DNA from: Ignavibacteria bacterium
GTDB taxonomy: Bacteria; Bacteroidota; Ignavibacteria; Tepidaquicellales; OLB5
Length of the DNA: 64,000 bases
NCBI GenBank assembly: GCA_020852705.1
Contig: JADZAP010000032.1
Span: 19,514-83,513, forward strand
Direction: 5' to 3'
The translations under genes were made by a program, and so were the position numbers. The notes below the pieces were generated by a model. It did no database searches. It worked only from the letters and a program-made list of their open reading frames with translations, and was not told where the DNA came from. Shown piece by piece: positions 16,644 to 25,172 of this stretch (its first letter is position 1; every line of letters begins with the position of its first letter).

Positions 16644-17684
16644 TTGAGCAAAGGGGCAAAGGATACAGTCACCATTTCCCTTGACGCGATGGGTGGAGAT
16701 AATGCTCCTGTTAATGAAGTTGCAGGAGCCGTTGAAACTGTTCGTAATAATGAGAATATAAATATTACTCTAACAGGTAAAGCCCGCTTAATTGAAGGAG
16801 AACTAAAAAAATTCTCTTATGATTCATCCAGAATAAATGTTTTTAATGCTGAAGAAATTATTACTATGGACGAAAGCCCGGCTGATGCTATTAGAAAAAA
16901 GCTGGATTCCTCTTTGGTCCAGGGTATAAAATTATGCCGCTCCGGTAATGCTGATGGATTTATAAGTGCCGGTAATACCGGCGCTGTTATGGCTGCCTCA
17001 TTATTTACGCTTGGCAGAATTGCTAATGTATCTCGTCCTACAATAGGTTCCAGATTTCCAACCGAAAAAGGTATTACTGTTGTACTTGATGTTGGTGCAA
17101 ATGTTGACTGCAAACCTGCTCATTTGCTTCAATTTGCTGTAATGGGCTCTGTGTTTGCTAATCATATTTACAACATTAGTAATCCAACGGTTGGTTTACT
17201 TAGTGTTGGCGAAGAAAAATCAAAAGGTGATGCTGTTACTGTTGAAGCTCACGGGCTGCTTCAAAAAAGCGGACTTAACTTTATTGGAAATGTAGAAGGC
17301 AGGGATATTATGAAGGGTGATACGCATGTGATTGTGTGTGATGGATTTACCGGCAATATTGTACTTAAATTTGCCGAAAGTGTTTTAAGTCTTCTAAAAT
17401 CTAAATTTAAGGACTACGCTGATAAAAGTATTTTTAATAAATTTAAGGTTGGTATGGCTTACGGTACATTAAAAAATATATTAAAAGATTTTGATTATCA
17501 GGAATATGGCGGGGTACCTTTGCTTGGTGTTAACGGAGTTTCAATAATAGGGCATGGCAGGTCATCACCAAAAGCTATTATGAACATGGCAATTCGCGCC
17601 GAACAGATGGTTAGAGCAGGTATCAATGATATTATTGCAGAAAAGATTAAAGATATAAATCAATTTATTACTAAATCAGAATAA
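16644..17684 (+). CDS. plsX: Phosphate acyltransferase PlsX
   Basis: The 346-residue protein makes acyl-phosphate from acyl-ACP, the donor for PlsY. Family features include the N-terminal ISLDAMGGDNAP, then MDESPADAIRKK, GFISAGNTGAVMA and VCDGFTGNIVLK. The only plausible start is TTG at 16644 (LSKGAKDTV), since an in-frame stop lies 18 nt upstream and the next ATG is inside the conserved DAMGG motif. It follows rpmF and precedes fabH, the usual order. Confidence 0.96.
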   Translation: MSKGAKDTVTISLDAMGGDNAPVNEVAGAVETVRNNENINITLTGKARLIEGELKKFSYDSSRINVFNAEEIITMDESPADAIRKKLDSSLVQGIKLCRSGNADGFISAGNTGAVMAASLFTLGRIANVSRPTIGSRFPTEKGITVVLDVGANVDCKPAHLLQFAVMGSVFANHIYNISNPTVGLLSVGEEKSKGDAVTVEAHGLLQKSGLNFIGNVEGRDIMKGDTHVIVCDGFTGNIVLKFAESVLSLLKSKFKDYADKSIFNKFKVGMAYGTLKNILKDFDYQEYGGVPLLGVNGVSIIGHGRSSPKAIMNMAIRAEQMVRAGINDIIAEKIKDINQFITKSE

Positions 17685-17720
17685 TTCAGCAGATATATTT
17701 CTGTTATAATTTAAAATTTT

Positions 17721-18716
17721 ATGAGCAATATAAAAGCAGCAATAACAGCAGTTGGACATTATGTCCCGGAAAATGTATTAACAAATTCAGATATGGAAAA
17801 AATTGTTGATACAAATGATGAATGGATAAAAACCAGAACCGGTATCAGCGAGCGCAGAATTTTAACAAACGGTCAACCATTATCATTCATGGCTGTTGAA
17901 GCCATAAAAATGCTTATGGAAAGAAGAAAGATTACTGCTGATGAAATTGATGTAATTCTTGTAGGTACTGTTACACCTGATATGATTTTTCCTTCAACTG
18001 CATGCGTAATTCAGGAAAAAATTGGTGCTTCAAAAGCTTGGGGATTTGATATCCTTGCTGCCTGTTCCGGATTTATTTTTACTTTAATGGCAGGTGTTCA
18101 GTTTATTGAAAGCGGCTCTTATAAAAAAGTTTTAGTTGTTGGCGCTGATAAAATGAGTGCTATCACAAATTATAAAGACAGAAATACCTGCGTTCTATTT
18201 GGTGATGGAGCCGGCTGTGTATTGTTGGAACCCTCTGAAAACCCTGACTATGGTATTTTAGATAGTATCATGAAAGTTGATGGAACCGGCGGCAAACATT
18301 TATATATGAAAGCAGGCGGAAGTCTAATACCTTCTTGCCATGAATCGGTTGATAATGACTGGCACTATGTTTATCAAAACGGAAAGTTTGTATTTAAAGA
18401 TGCTGTTAAAGGTATGGCTGATGTTTCTGTGGAAATTATGGAAAAAAATAACCTTAAAGCAGAGGATATATCTTTTCTTGTGCCTCATCAGGCAAATATG
18501 AGAATACTTACTGCGTGTGCAGAAAGAATGGGGCTGCCACAGGATAAAGTCATGGTAAATATTCATAAATATGGTAATACTACTGCAGCTACAATACCCC
18601 TGTGCTTAAGCGAGTACTGGGAGGAAGGTAAAATTAAAAAAGGTGATAATCTTGTTCTTGCAAGTTTTGGAGCAGGTTATACTTGGGGCTCTATTTTGGT
18701 TAAATGGGCTTACTAA
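17721..18716 (+). CDS. fabH: 3-oxoacyl-ACP synthase III (FabH)
   Basis: The 331-residue ketoacyl synthase condenses acetyl-CoA with malonyl-ACP to start fatty-acid chains. The catalytic triad is visible: Cys in ILAACSGFIF, His in FLVPHQANMRI, and Asn in HKYGNTTAATIP. The N-terminal VPENVLTNSDMEKIVDTNDEWI and the C-terminal LASFGAGYTWGSILVKW match the family well, and the length is normal. It is the last gene of the cluster, followed by a hairpin terminator. Confidence 0.97.
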   Translation: MSNIKAAITAVGHYVPENVLTNSDMEKIVDTNDEWIKTRTGISERRILTNGQPLSFMAVEAIKMLMERRKITADEIDVILVGTVTPDMIFPSTACVIQEKIGASKAWGFDILAACSGFIFTLMAGVQFIESGSYKKVLVVGADKMSAITNYKDRNTCVLFGDGAGCVLLEPSENPDYGILDSIMKVDGTGGKHLYMKAGGSLIPSCHESVDNDWHYVYQNGKFVFKDAVKGMADVSVEIMEKNNLKAEDISFLVPHQANMRILTACAERMGLPQDKVMVNIHKYGNTTAATIPLCLSEYWEEGKIKKGDNLVLASFGAGYTWGSILVKWAY

Positions 18717-18769
18717 TCTTAATAAATTTAGATTACTATAAGTTCAATGCTCATATAGATTTATCTTTA

Positions 18770-18800
18770 AAGTGTCAGCTCAGTAACTGATACTTTTTTT
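18770..18800 (+). terminator. Rho-independent terminator after fabH
   Basis: AAGTGTCAG (18770-18778) pairs with CTGATACTT (18787-18795), one G-T pair, followed by TTTTT. Confidence 0.75.
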
Positions 18801-18875
18801 ATACATTTATTTACACTATTTACTATTTCATTTTCTTGCGTGATTGATTATCTTAAATGAATTATTTTAAGAAAT

Positions 18876-20900
18876 ATGAAAAATTTAATATTGATTGTTT
18901 TCATTCTTCTTATATCCTTATTCCCTCCGCAATTATTTTCAGGTGAAATTGAGCTTAATTTTTTTTCAAGTGAAACGGGTTACAGAATTGAACCTGATAT
19001 AATTCAGTTCACAAACTCTTATAATAATTCTGCCAATATTTCATTTTTAAAAAATGAAAATAATTCCTATAAAAAAGTGATTAACAATGGTTCTTATAAG
19101 TTGATTTCATATAAATATGGTTATGGTTTTGTTCAGTGTGAACTGAATGTAAATGCAGGCAGTAATATTTATAATATTTATTTTGATCCGTTAATAAAAT
19201 CACCCATGCTTCAGGAAAGCAGAATAAGATCATTGCTTAAGACTGATAATGCCTTAATATTAGGTTTTGTAGTTGATGATCAAACAGGAGAACCGGTATT
19301 TAATGCTGAAGTTACCGATTCTAAAAGTAAAGTTATTGCGAAAAGCTCTCCTGACGGATATTTTCAATTCTACAGACATGCTTTGTGTGAAACAAGAACA
19401 TTTACAGATCTGAATTTTTCTGGGGCAGGGTATAAAACAAAACAATTCACTTCATTTGAAATTACTCCGAAAACAGATTATATTTTTACTGTAAGATTAA
19501 AACGCGGAAGCGGAACAGAAAATATAAATTCATCAACAGTTGAATCCTGTGAAGAGTGCCGGCAGCAATCAGTTATTAATGATGCTCCGGTTTCAGGTTT
19601 TGTTGTGCCCTTAAACATTAAAGTTGGAAGAAACTGTACCGGAACTAACTGCACAACTTCTCAGGTTTATTCACTGCAAACATACTGTAAATATGTGCTG
19701 CCCGCTGAAATTTATTCATGCTGGGGAAATTTAACCGGAGGTATGAACTCTTTGCAAGCCTGCGCTGTTGCTGTGAGAACTTACGGAACTTATTATGTTT
19801 ACAATCCAATAAATTCTAATTATGATATTTGTGATAACACTTATTGCCAGTATATGGGCAGTGTAACATCATCCAATACAAATACCGCAGTTGATAATAC
19901 TTTTGCTTATATTTTAACCAATTCAGGTGGTGTAGTTCGCTCGGAATACTCAGCAGAAAACAATAACAAAGGATGCGGTAACGGATATTCCGGTACCGGT
20001 TCAAGCTGGCCTTGTATCTATGATCCTGTTTGCAGCGGTTTTTCTCCAAACGGGCACGGCAGAGGCTTGTGTCAATGGGGAACAGTCCGCTGGGCTACCG
20101 GAAGGGTTATAACAACTTCAAGTCCGTGCTCTCAGGGTTCAGCTCATTCATTTGGCACAAAAACGTGGACTCAAATTCTTGATCATTACTATAATGTTTC
20201 ACCTTCAAACTGGCATACTACTTTAGGTTCTTATGGTACTATAAATTCAAGTACAGCTTCGCCAAATACTGCAAATCCATGTGCAACTATAATAATTAAT
20301 AGTAATGTAACAGCTAATAATCCCGCAAGCTATATGATTGGAGTTTCTATAGCACCTGCCGGAACTTCAAACTGGATATCTGATCCGATAAATGATGTTA
20401 AAAGAACATTCTCTTCAGGATCTGCAAACTATTTACGAAATTTTAAAATTCCATGTAATACTGCATCGGGTAATTATGATATGCTTACAGCTTTATGGTA
20501 TGATAAAAACAATAATAATCAAATTGATGGAAGTGATTTTGTGGTCAATTCAAAGTTAACATCAAATGCCTTAGTAATTTCTCCTATTGGAATTACACCT
20601 ATAAGCACAGATATTCCTGAAAAATTTGAATTAATGCAAAATTATCCAAATCCTTTTAACCCTGTTACAAATATCCGTTTTAATATTCCCCGTACCTCAT
20701 CCCCATCGGGGAGAGCTGGAGTAAGATTGTATATTTATGATAACTCCGGAAGACTTGTATTAACTCTTGTACACGAAACACTTCAGCCCGGTACCTATTC
20801 AGTCGATTGGAATGCTTCAAACTTCGCAAGCGGAGTGTATTTCTATTCGTTTATCACAAATGAGTATATTGAAACTAAAAAAATGGTATTGATTAAGTAG
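18876..20900 (+). CDS. Secreted SpoIID/LytB-domain protein with T9SS sorting domain
   Basis: The 674-residue protein has a signal peptide, a region of unknown type, and a carboxypeptidase-regulatory-like (CarboxypepD_reg) unit around residues 128-210. Residues ~260-450 form a SpoIID domain: YCKYVLPAEIYSCWG contains the conserved Glu of SpoIID lytic transglycosylases, then SLQACAVAVRTYGTYYVYN, DNTYCQYMG and GHGRGLCQWGT. The C-terminus is a T9SS sorting domain (NYPNPFNPVTNI) with an unusual in-frame insert SSPSGRAGV. SpoIID enzymes cleave denuded glycan strands or enhance amidases. Here the target is probably extracellular or periplasmic peptidoglycan. The domain is Cys-rich, suggesting disulfides. 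Confidence 0.85.
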   Translation: MKNLILIVFILLISLFPPQLFSGEIELNFFSSETGYRIEPDIIQFTNSYNNSANISFLKNENNSYKKVINNGSYKLISYKYGYGFVQCELNVNAGSNIYNIYFDPLIKSPMLQESRIRSLLKTDNALILGFVVDDQTGEPVFNAEVTDSKSKVIAKSSPDGYFQFYRHALCETRTFTDLNFSGAGYKTKQFTSFEITPKTDYIFTVRLKRGSGTENINSSTVESCEECRQQSVINDAPVSGFVVPLNIKVGRNCTGTNCTTSQVYSLQTYCKYVLPAEIYSCWGNLTGGMNSLQACAVAVRTYGTYYVYNPINSNYDICDNTYCQYMGSVTSSNTNTAVDNTFAYILTNSGGVVRSEYSAENNNKGCGNGYSGTGSSWPCIYDPVCSGFSPNGHGRGLCQWGTVRWATGRVITTSSPCSQGSAHSFGTKTWTQILDHYYNVSPSNWHTTLGSYGTINSSTASPNTANPCATIIINSNVTANNPASYMIGVSIAPAGTSNWISDPINDVKRTFSSGSANYLRNFKIPCNTASGNYDMLTALWYDKNNNNQIDGSDFVVNSKLTSNALVISPIGITPISTDIPEKFELMQNYPNPFNPVTNIRFNIPRTSSPSGRAGVRLYIYDNSGRLVLTLVHETLQPGTYSVDWNASNFASGVYFYSFITNEYIETKKMVLIK

Positions 20901-20937
20901 TGAACTTACTTAACAGTTCACTGCAATTGTTTCAAAT

Positions 20938-21318
20938 TTATCCGCCTGCAAGTTTCTTATAATCATCTGCAGAAAGCAGGCTTTCAAGTTCAGCCGTATT
21001 TGAAAGCTCAATCTTTATAAGCCAGCCCGCACCATACGGATCCTGATTTACACAAGCAGGGTTATCATTTACAGCTGAATTAAACTCAGCTATCTTCCCT
21101 GAAACAGGTGCATACATATCACTTACGGTTTTTACAGCTTCTATAGTGCCAAATGTATCACCCTTAGCAACTGTGTTGCCTTCTGTTGTTACATCAACAT
21201 AAATTATATCTCCAAGTTCACCCTGTGCATAATCAGTTAATCCAACAATGCCAAGGTTTCCTTCAATTTTTATCCACTCGTGCTCTTTAGTGTATTTTAA
21301 TCCTTCGGGAATGTTCAT
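20938..21318 (-). CDS. gcvH: Glycine cleavage system H protein
   Basis: The 126-residue protein shuttles the aminomethyl group on a lipoyl arm between the P, T and L proteins of glycine cleavage. The lipoyl-lysine motif is seen in TIEAVKTVSDMYAP, and the start LKYTKEHEWIKIEG and the VGLTDYAQGELGDIIYVDV stretch are typical. No gcvT or gcvP lies nearby. It is convergent with the SpoIID-domain gene. A short inverted repeat (AGTGAACT/AGTTCACT, 20899-20922) lies between them and may serve as a weak terminator. Confidence 0.97.
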   Translation of the reverse strand: MNIPEGLKYTKEHEWIKIEGNLGIVGLTDYAQGELGDIIYVDVTTEGNTVAKGDTFGTIEAVKTVSDMYAPVSGKIAEFNSAVNDNPACVNQDPYGAGWLIKIELSNTAELESLLSADDYKKLAGG

Positions 21319-21361
21319 ATTTATTTAATTTAGATTTATAAATACAGTTTATATTTATTAA

Positions 21362-22615
21362 TTATTTTATTCTTTTAACCACTACAACAGTTTTATCATC
21401 GCTGTATTTGCCGCGGTTTGCAAATTTCTGAACGTCTTCTATTATATTGGCACTAATTTCCTTTGCTGAAAAACCTTTACTTTTAAGTATTATATTCTTT
21501 AACCTGTCTTCCCCATAAAATTCAAATTTATTATTTGCTGCTTCTACTATACCATCTGTGTATAAAACCAAAATATCATTTTTATTCAGGTAAAAAGAGT
21601 CAGTATTATATTCTTGTTCAGGTGCTGGACCTAACACAGGACCCGTTGCTTCATATATTTCCATTTTTTTGGTTTTATCAATATAATGTATCGGAGCATT
21701 GTGTCCGGCATTAACATATAAACACAGCCCTTTGGAATCATTAAAAAGCTCCATATAAAACAAAGTTAAAAACCTTTCATCCGGAAAAACTCTGTGTACC
21801 AGGTTATTTATTTTCTTCATTACAGAGGTCATTTTCAGCTCATTTTCTGATCCCATTTTTAATGCACCTGATACATACAGCGCTTGTGCAGCCGCTGAAA
21901 ATCCTTTAGATGCAGCGTCGCCTATTGCAACACCAAGCTTATCTGTATCAGTGCCAAAATGCAGATAATCAAAAAAATCTCCGCCTACAATTCTTTCGGG
22001 AATTGATATTCCGAAAATTTCATAGTTCCCAAAATTATATTCATGTTCGGGCAGGATACTCTTTTGAATCTCCCTCGCCTTTTCCAAATCTCTTTCAATT
22101 GCACGGGCTTTGGTTTCAATTCCGCGGGTGCGAAGCATACTTCCTACAGATGCACTTATGATATTCATCGTATTCATCAGACTTATGTTAATCTCCCGGC
22201 TGTTAAATGCCATTATCCATTGATATAAAAAATGATCATTGCCGTTTGAATCTTTTACTTTATAACGGTCACCTATTCCCGTGGCTGAATATAAATGTAT
22301 GCCAAGATTGCTGAGATATCCATCCGTTTCTCTTGCTAATACAGAGCGGTTTTTTCCAACTTCATAAAATATTGGGTATTCTATCAGCTTTAATGTATAA
22401 CCTTTCCTAATTTTATCAACTTCTCCAAGCTGCTCTGCCATTACATATGCAGATTTTGCATCGTTAAGTTCCCAAAGTCTGCCTCCGGTAATTTCTATGT
22501 TCTCATAGTTGATAACTTCTTTTAATACGTAAATTAAAAGCTGTTTATCACTTTTAAAATCAGGAAAATGCTTATATGCATTTTCAAGAGTTTTATATAA
22601 TTTTCTTTGATCCAA
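21362..22615 (-). CDS. PP2C-type serine phosphatase (SpoIIE/RsbU family)
   Basis: The 417-residue protein ends in a SpoIIE-type PP2C domain (about residues 195-415) with the metal-binding pattern PERIVGGDFFDYL, then AIGDAASKGFSAAAQAL, YVNAGHNAPI and VLYTDGIVEAAN. A short coiled coil (RAIERDLEKAREIQKSILPE) links it to an N-terminal sensor-like region of about 160 residues that may be GAF-like. Such phosphatases typically act on anti-sigma-factor antagonists (STAS proteins) in partner switching. No kinase or antagonist is encoded adjacent. It lies 22 nt downstream of yihY and is likely cotranscribed with it. Confidence 0.88.
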   Translation of the reverse strand: MDQRKLYKTLENAYKHFPDFKSDKQLLIYVLKEVINYENIEITGGRLWELNDAKSAYVMAEQLGEVDKIRKGYTLKLIEYPIFYEVGKNRSVLARETDGYLSNLGIHLYSATGIGDRYKVKDSNGNDHFLYQWIMAFNSREINISLMNTMNIISASVGSMLRTRGIETKARAIERDLEKAREIQKSILPEHEYNFGNYEIFGISIPERIVGGDFFDYLHFGTDTDKLGVAIGDAASKGFSAAAQALYVSGALKMGSENELKMTSVMKKINNLVHRVFPDERFLTLFYMELFNDSKGLCLYVNAGHNAPIHYIDKTKKMEIYEATGPVLGPAPEQEYNTDSFYLNKNDILVLYTDGIVEAANNKFEFYGEDRLKNIILKSKGFSAKEISANIIEDVQKFANRGKYSDDKTVVVVKRIK

Positions 22616-22637
22616 TTCAGCTCTAAATTTTAATTTT

Positions 22638-23543
22638 TCAGCTTTCGCCTAAAAGTTTTTTCTCTTTATATAACTGTCCTGCTTCTGCTCCAACTACAAA
22701 GGTTAAAGATGAATAATATATCCAGAATATTACTGCAACAATTGCTGCGTATGCTCCGTAAACTTTTTGGTAATTTGCAAAATATACAAGATAAAATATG
22801 AATAAAAATTTTAATGCTTCGTAAAGAATTCCTGCAGTTATACTGGAAATTACTGCTACCTTTTGATTTACATATCCCTGCGGCACAAGTTTAAATATTA
22901 AATAGAACATTATAAATGTAAATATAAGTCCAATTAAATGAGTAAGCAGGGTTGTTGAAAAACCTAAGCGTAAAATGGTATCGCCAAAAAATGATTTATC
23001 TACTGCCTGAAATAATGAGAGTATAAATGTTGATGAAAATGACAATAAAAATATTATTAATATCAAAAATACCATCCCTATATCCCTTAATTTCACCCAT
23101 AAATAAAAAGTATAACTTTTTGATTTATATATCCTGTTTAAAACATCTCTTATTGTACTGAATAATCCGCTTGCTGTCCATAATATTCCCACAGATCCAA
23201 TAATCACTGTTAAAGTTGAATTCCTTGAAAGTTCATCAATAGCCCCAAGTATTAACTTTGTTATTTTCTGCTGAAGTTCAGGAGTAATTCCAATTACTTT
23301 ACTAAGCGCGTCTTTCAGATACACTTCAGTTCCTTCTCCATTTAGGTATATTCCCAGTAATGATGTAGCTATTAGGGTAATTGGCACAATGCAGATAATT
23401 ATATTGAATGCAATGCTTGCTGACATTATCCATACATGATCCTCATCAAATTTATGATAAAAGCCGAGTGCATAATACTTTACTTCTGAATAAAATAACT
23501 TAAAGTTAATTCCAGAAAGTTTTTTTATGAATGATTTTTTCAA
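22638..23543 (-). CDS. YihY/BrkB-family inner membrane protein
   Basis: The 301-residue protein has six predicted membrane segments and the family pattern ASIAFNIIICIVPITLI near residue 43, then ILWTASGLFSTIRDVLNRIYK, and a C-terminal GAYAAIVAVIFWIYYSSLTFVVGAEAG. Members were once annotated as ribonuclease BN, which is now considered wrong. Their role is unsettled; transport has been suggested. The start overlaps the hutH stop by 4 nt, implying translational coupling with an enzyme it has no known link to. Confidence 0.9.
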   Translation of the reverse strand: MKKSFIKKLSGINFKLFYSEVKYYALGFYHKFDEDHVWIMSASIAFNIIICIVPITLIATSLLGIYLNGEGTEVYLKDALSKVIGITPELQQKITKLILGAIDELSRNSTLTVIIGSVGILWTASGLFSTIRDVLNRIYKSKSYTFYLWVKLRDIGMVFLILIIFLLSFSSTFILSLFQAVDKSFFGDTILRLGFSTTLLTHLIGLIFTFIMFYLIFKLVPQGYVNQKVAVISSITAGILYEALKFLFIFYLVYFANYQKVYGAYAAIVAVIFWIYYSSLTFVVGAEAGQLYKEKKLLGES

Positions 23544-25069
23544 ATAAGCTTACCTGCTGAGAGTTCAACTTTTTCAGTAAATTCATCTTTAAAAATCACA
23601 TCAATTACTGATGTAATGTACTCATTCATCAATATATCATCATCAATATGGGCTGCACTTTTTCGTATCATTTTATAAGCGGTATTTGTTCCTTTACCGC
23701 ATTTTAAAGGTTTAAGAAAATCAATCCCTTGAGACGAGCAAGCCATTTCAATTGCTATAATTTTTTCAGTGTTATTTAAAACCTCAAAACATTTTCTTGC
23801 AGCTATGCTGCCAAGGGAGTTATGATCTTCCTGATTGGCACTTGTTGGTATTGAATCAACCGACGCAGGGTAGCATAATACTTTATTTTCTGAAACTAGA
23901 GATGCGGCGGTATATTGCGCAATCATTAAACCTGAATTCAACCCTCCCTTAGAGGTCAAAAATCTGGGAAGCCCGCTTAATGATCCGTCAACTAATCTTG
24001 CAGTTCTTCGTTCACTTATATTCCCAAGTTCACTTATAGCAATTTTTAAAAAATCCATTGCAAGAGCAATTGGCTCACCATGGAAATTTCCGCCTTCAAT
24101 ATGTTCTTCTGTATCTGCAAAAATTAAAGGATTATCAGTTGCTGAGTTAATTTCGGTTTCAATTATTCCGGTAACATATTCTATTGTATCTTTTACTGTA
24201 CCATGCACCTGCGGCATACATCTCAGAGAGTATGCATCCTGTACCTTGTTGCAATCTATGTGAGATTTCCTTATTTCACTGCCTTTTAACAACTTGCGTA
24301 AATTTGCTGCAGTATTTATTTGCCCTTTGTGCGGACGGACTTTCTGTAAATTTTCTTTAAATGCTGTATCAGTACCTTTCAATGCTTCAACACTTAATGC
24401 ACCTGAAATATCTGCTAACTTTGATAATTTTTTTGTCCTGTAAAGTATTTCTGCTGCAAAAGCACTCATCATCTGTGTGCCGTTTATCATTGCTAGCCCC
24501 TCTTTAGCAGAAAGTCTGAACGGCTTTAAGCCGTTTTGTACAAGCACTTGCTTTGCAGGTAATACATTATTACCGTCATAAGCAAATCCCTCACCTATAA
24601 CCGTACACGTCAAATGTGCAAGTGGTGCTAAATCACCTGATGAACCAACTGAACCCTGGGATGGGATGTATGAAGTAATTTTAAGATTAAATATTTTAAC
24701 AAGTTGATTAATCAACTCAGCTCTAACACCGCTATAACCTTTTATTAAAGAATTTATCCTCAATAACAGCATTAATCTCACAATGTTTTTGGGCAGCGGC
24801 TCACCAACCCCGGCAGAGTGTGAAATTATCAGATTATGCTGAAGCTTTTCAATATCTTTGGGCGGAATTATTACATCTTTAAATTCTCCAAATCCCGTAG
24901 TAACTCCGTAAATTATTTTATTATTTTTTATCCACTTTTCAATTACTTTTCTCGATGCCTTAACCTTAGCCATTGCCTGCTGAGTTACACCTATATTATA
25001 ACCTTTTTCAACAATTTCATGAGCAAGATTAATTGTTAAATTTTCGCCGTTTATCAGTATTTTTTTCAT
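23540..25069 (-). CDS. hutH: Histidine ammonia-lyase (MIO-family)
   Basis: The 509-residue enzyme removes ammonia from L-His to give urocanate. HAL-type active-site residues are in place: Y54 in IIYGVTTGFG, H84 in LIISHSAGVG (the SH pair typical of His rather than Tyr specificity), Asn in AMINGTQ, YSLRCMPQVHG, NFHGEP and SANQEDH. The triad that cyclises to the MIO cofactor is Ser143-Ser144-Gly145 (GSVGSSGDLAPLAH), not the usual Ala-Ser-Gly. No other hut genes are adjacent. A -7 element lies 5 nt upstream of the ATG. Confidence 0.93.
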   Translation of the reverse strand: MKKILINGENLTINLAHEIVEKGYNIGVTQQAMAKVKASRKVIEKWIKNNKIIYGVTTGFGEFKDVIIPPKDIEKLQHNLIISHSAGVGEPLPKNIVRLMLLLRINSLIKGYSGVRAELINQLVKIFNLKITSYIPSQGSVGSSGDLAPLAHLTCTVIGEGFAYDGNNVLPAKQVLVQNGLKPFRLSAKEGLAMINGTQMMSAFAAEILYRTKKLSKLADISGALSVEALKGTDTAFKENLQKVRPHKGQINTAANLRKLLKGSEIRKSHIDCNKVQDAYSLRCMPQVHGTVKDTIEYVTGIIETEINSATDNPLIFADTEEHIEGGNFHGEPIALAMDFLKIAISELGNISERRTARLVDGSLSGLPRFLTSKGGLNSGLMIAQYTAASLVSENKVLCYPASVDSIPTSANQEDHNSLGSIAARKCFEVLNNTEKIIAIEMACSSQGIDFLKPLKCGKGTNTAYKMIRKSAAHIDDDILMNEYITSVIDVIFKDEFTEKVELSAGKLI

Positions 25070-25074
25070 ATTTA

Positions 25075-25082
25075 CAAATATA
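25075..25082 (-). promoter_or_regulatory. -7 promoter element TATATTTG of hutH
   Basis: This is an exact TAnnTTTG match on the minus strand, ending 5 nt before the hutH ATG at 25069. The spacing predicts a leaderless or near-leaderless transcript. Confidence 0.45.
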
Positions 25083-25172
25083 AAACTATATGTTTTAACA
25101 TTAAATGTATTAATATTTTAGGTTGCATTATCAACTTATATTATATATGTTTATGCAAATGTTAAAAAATAT

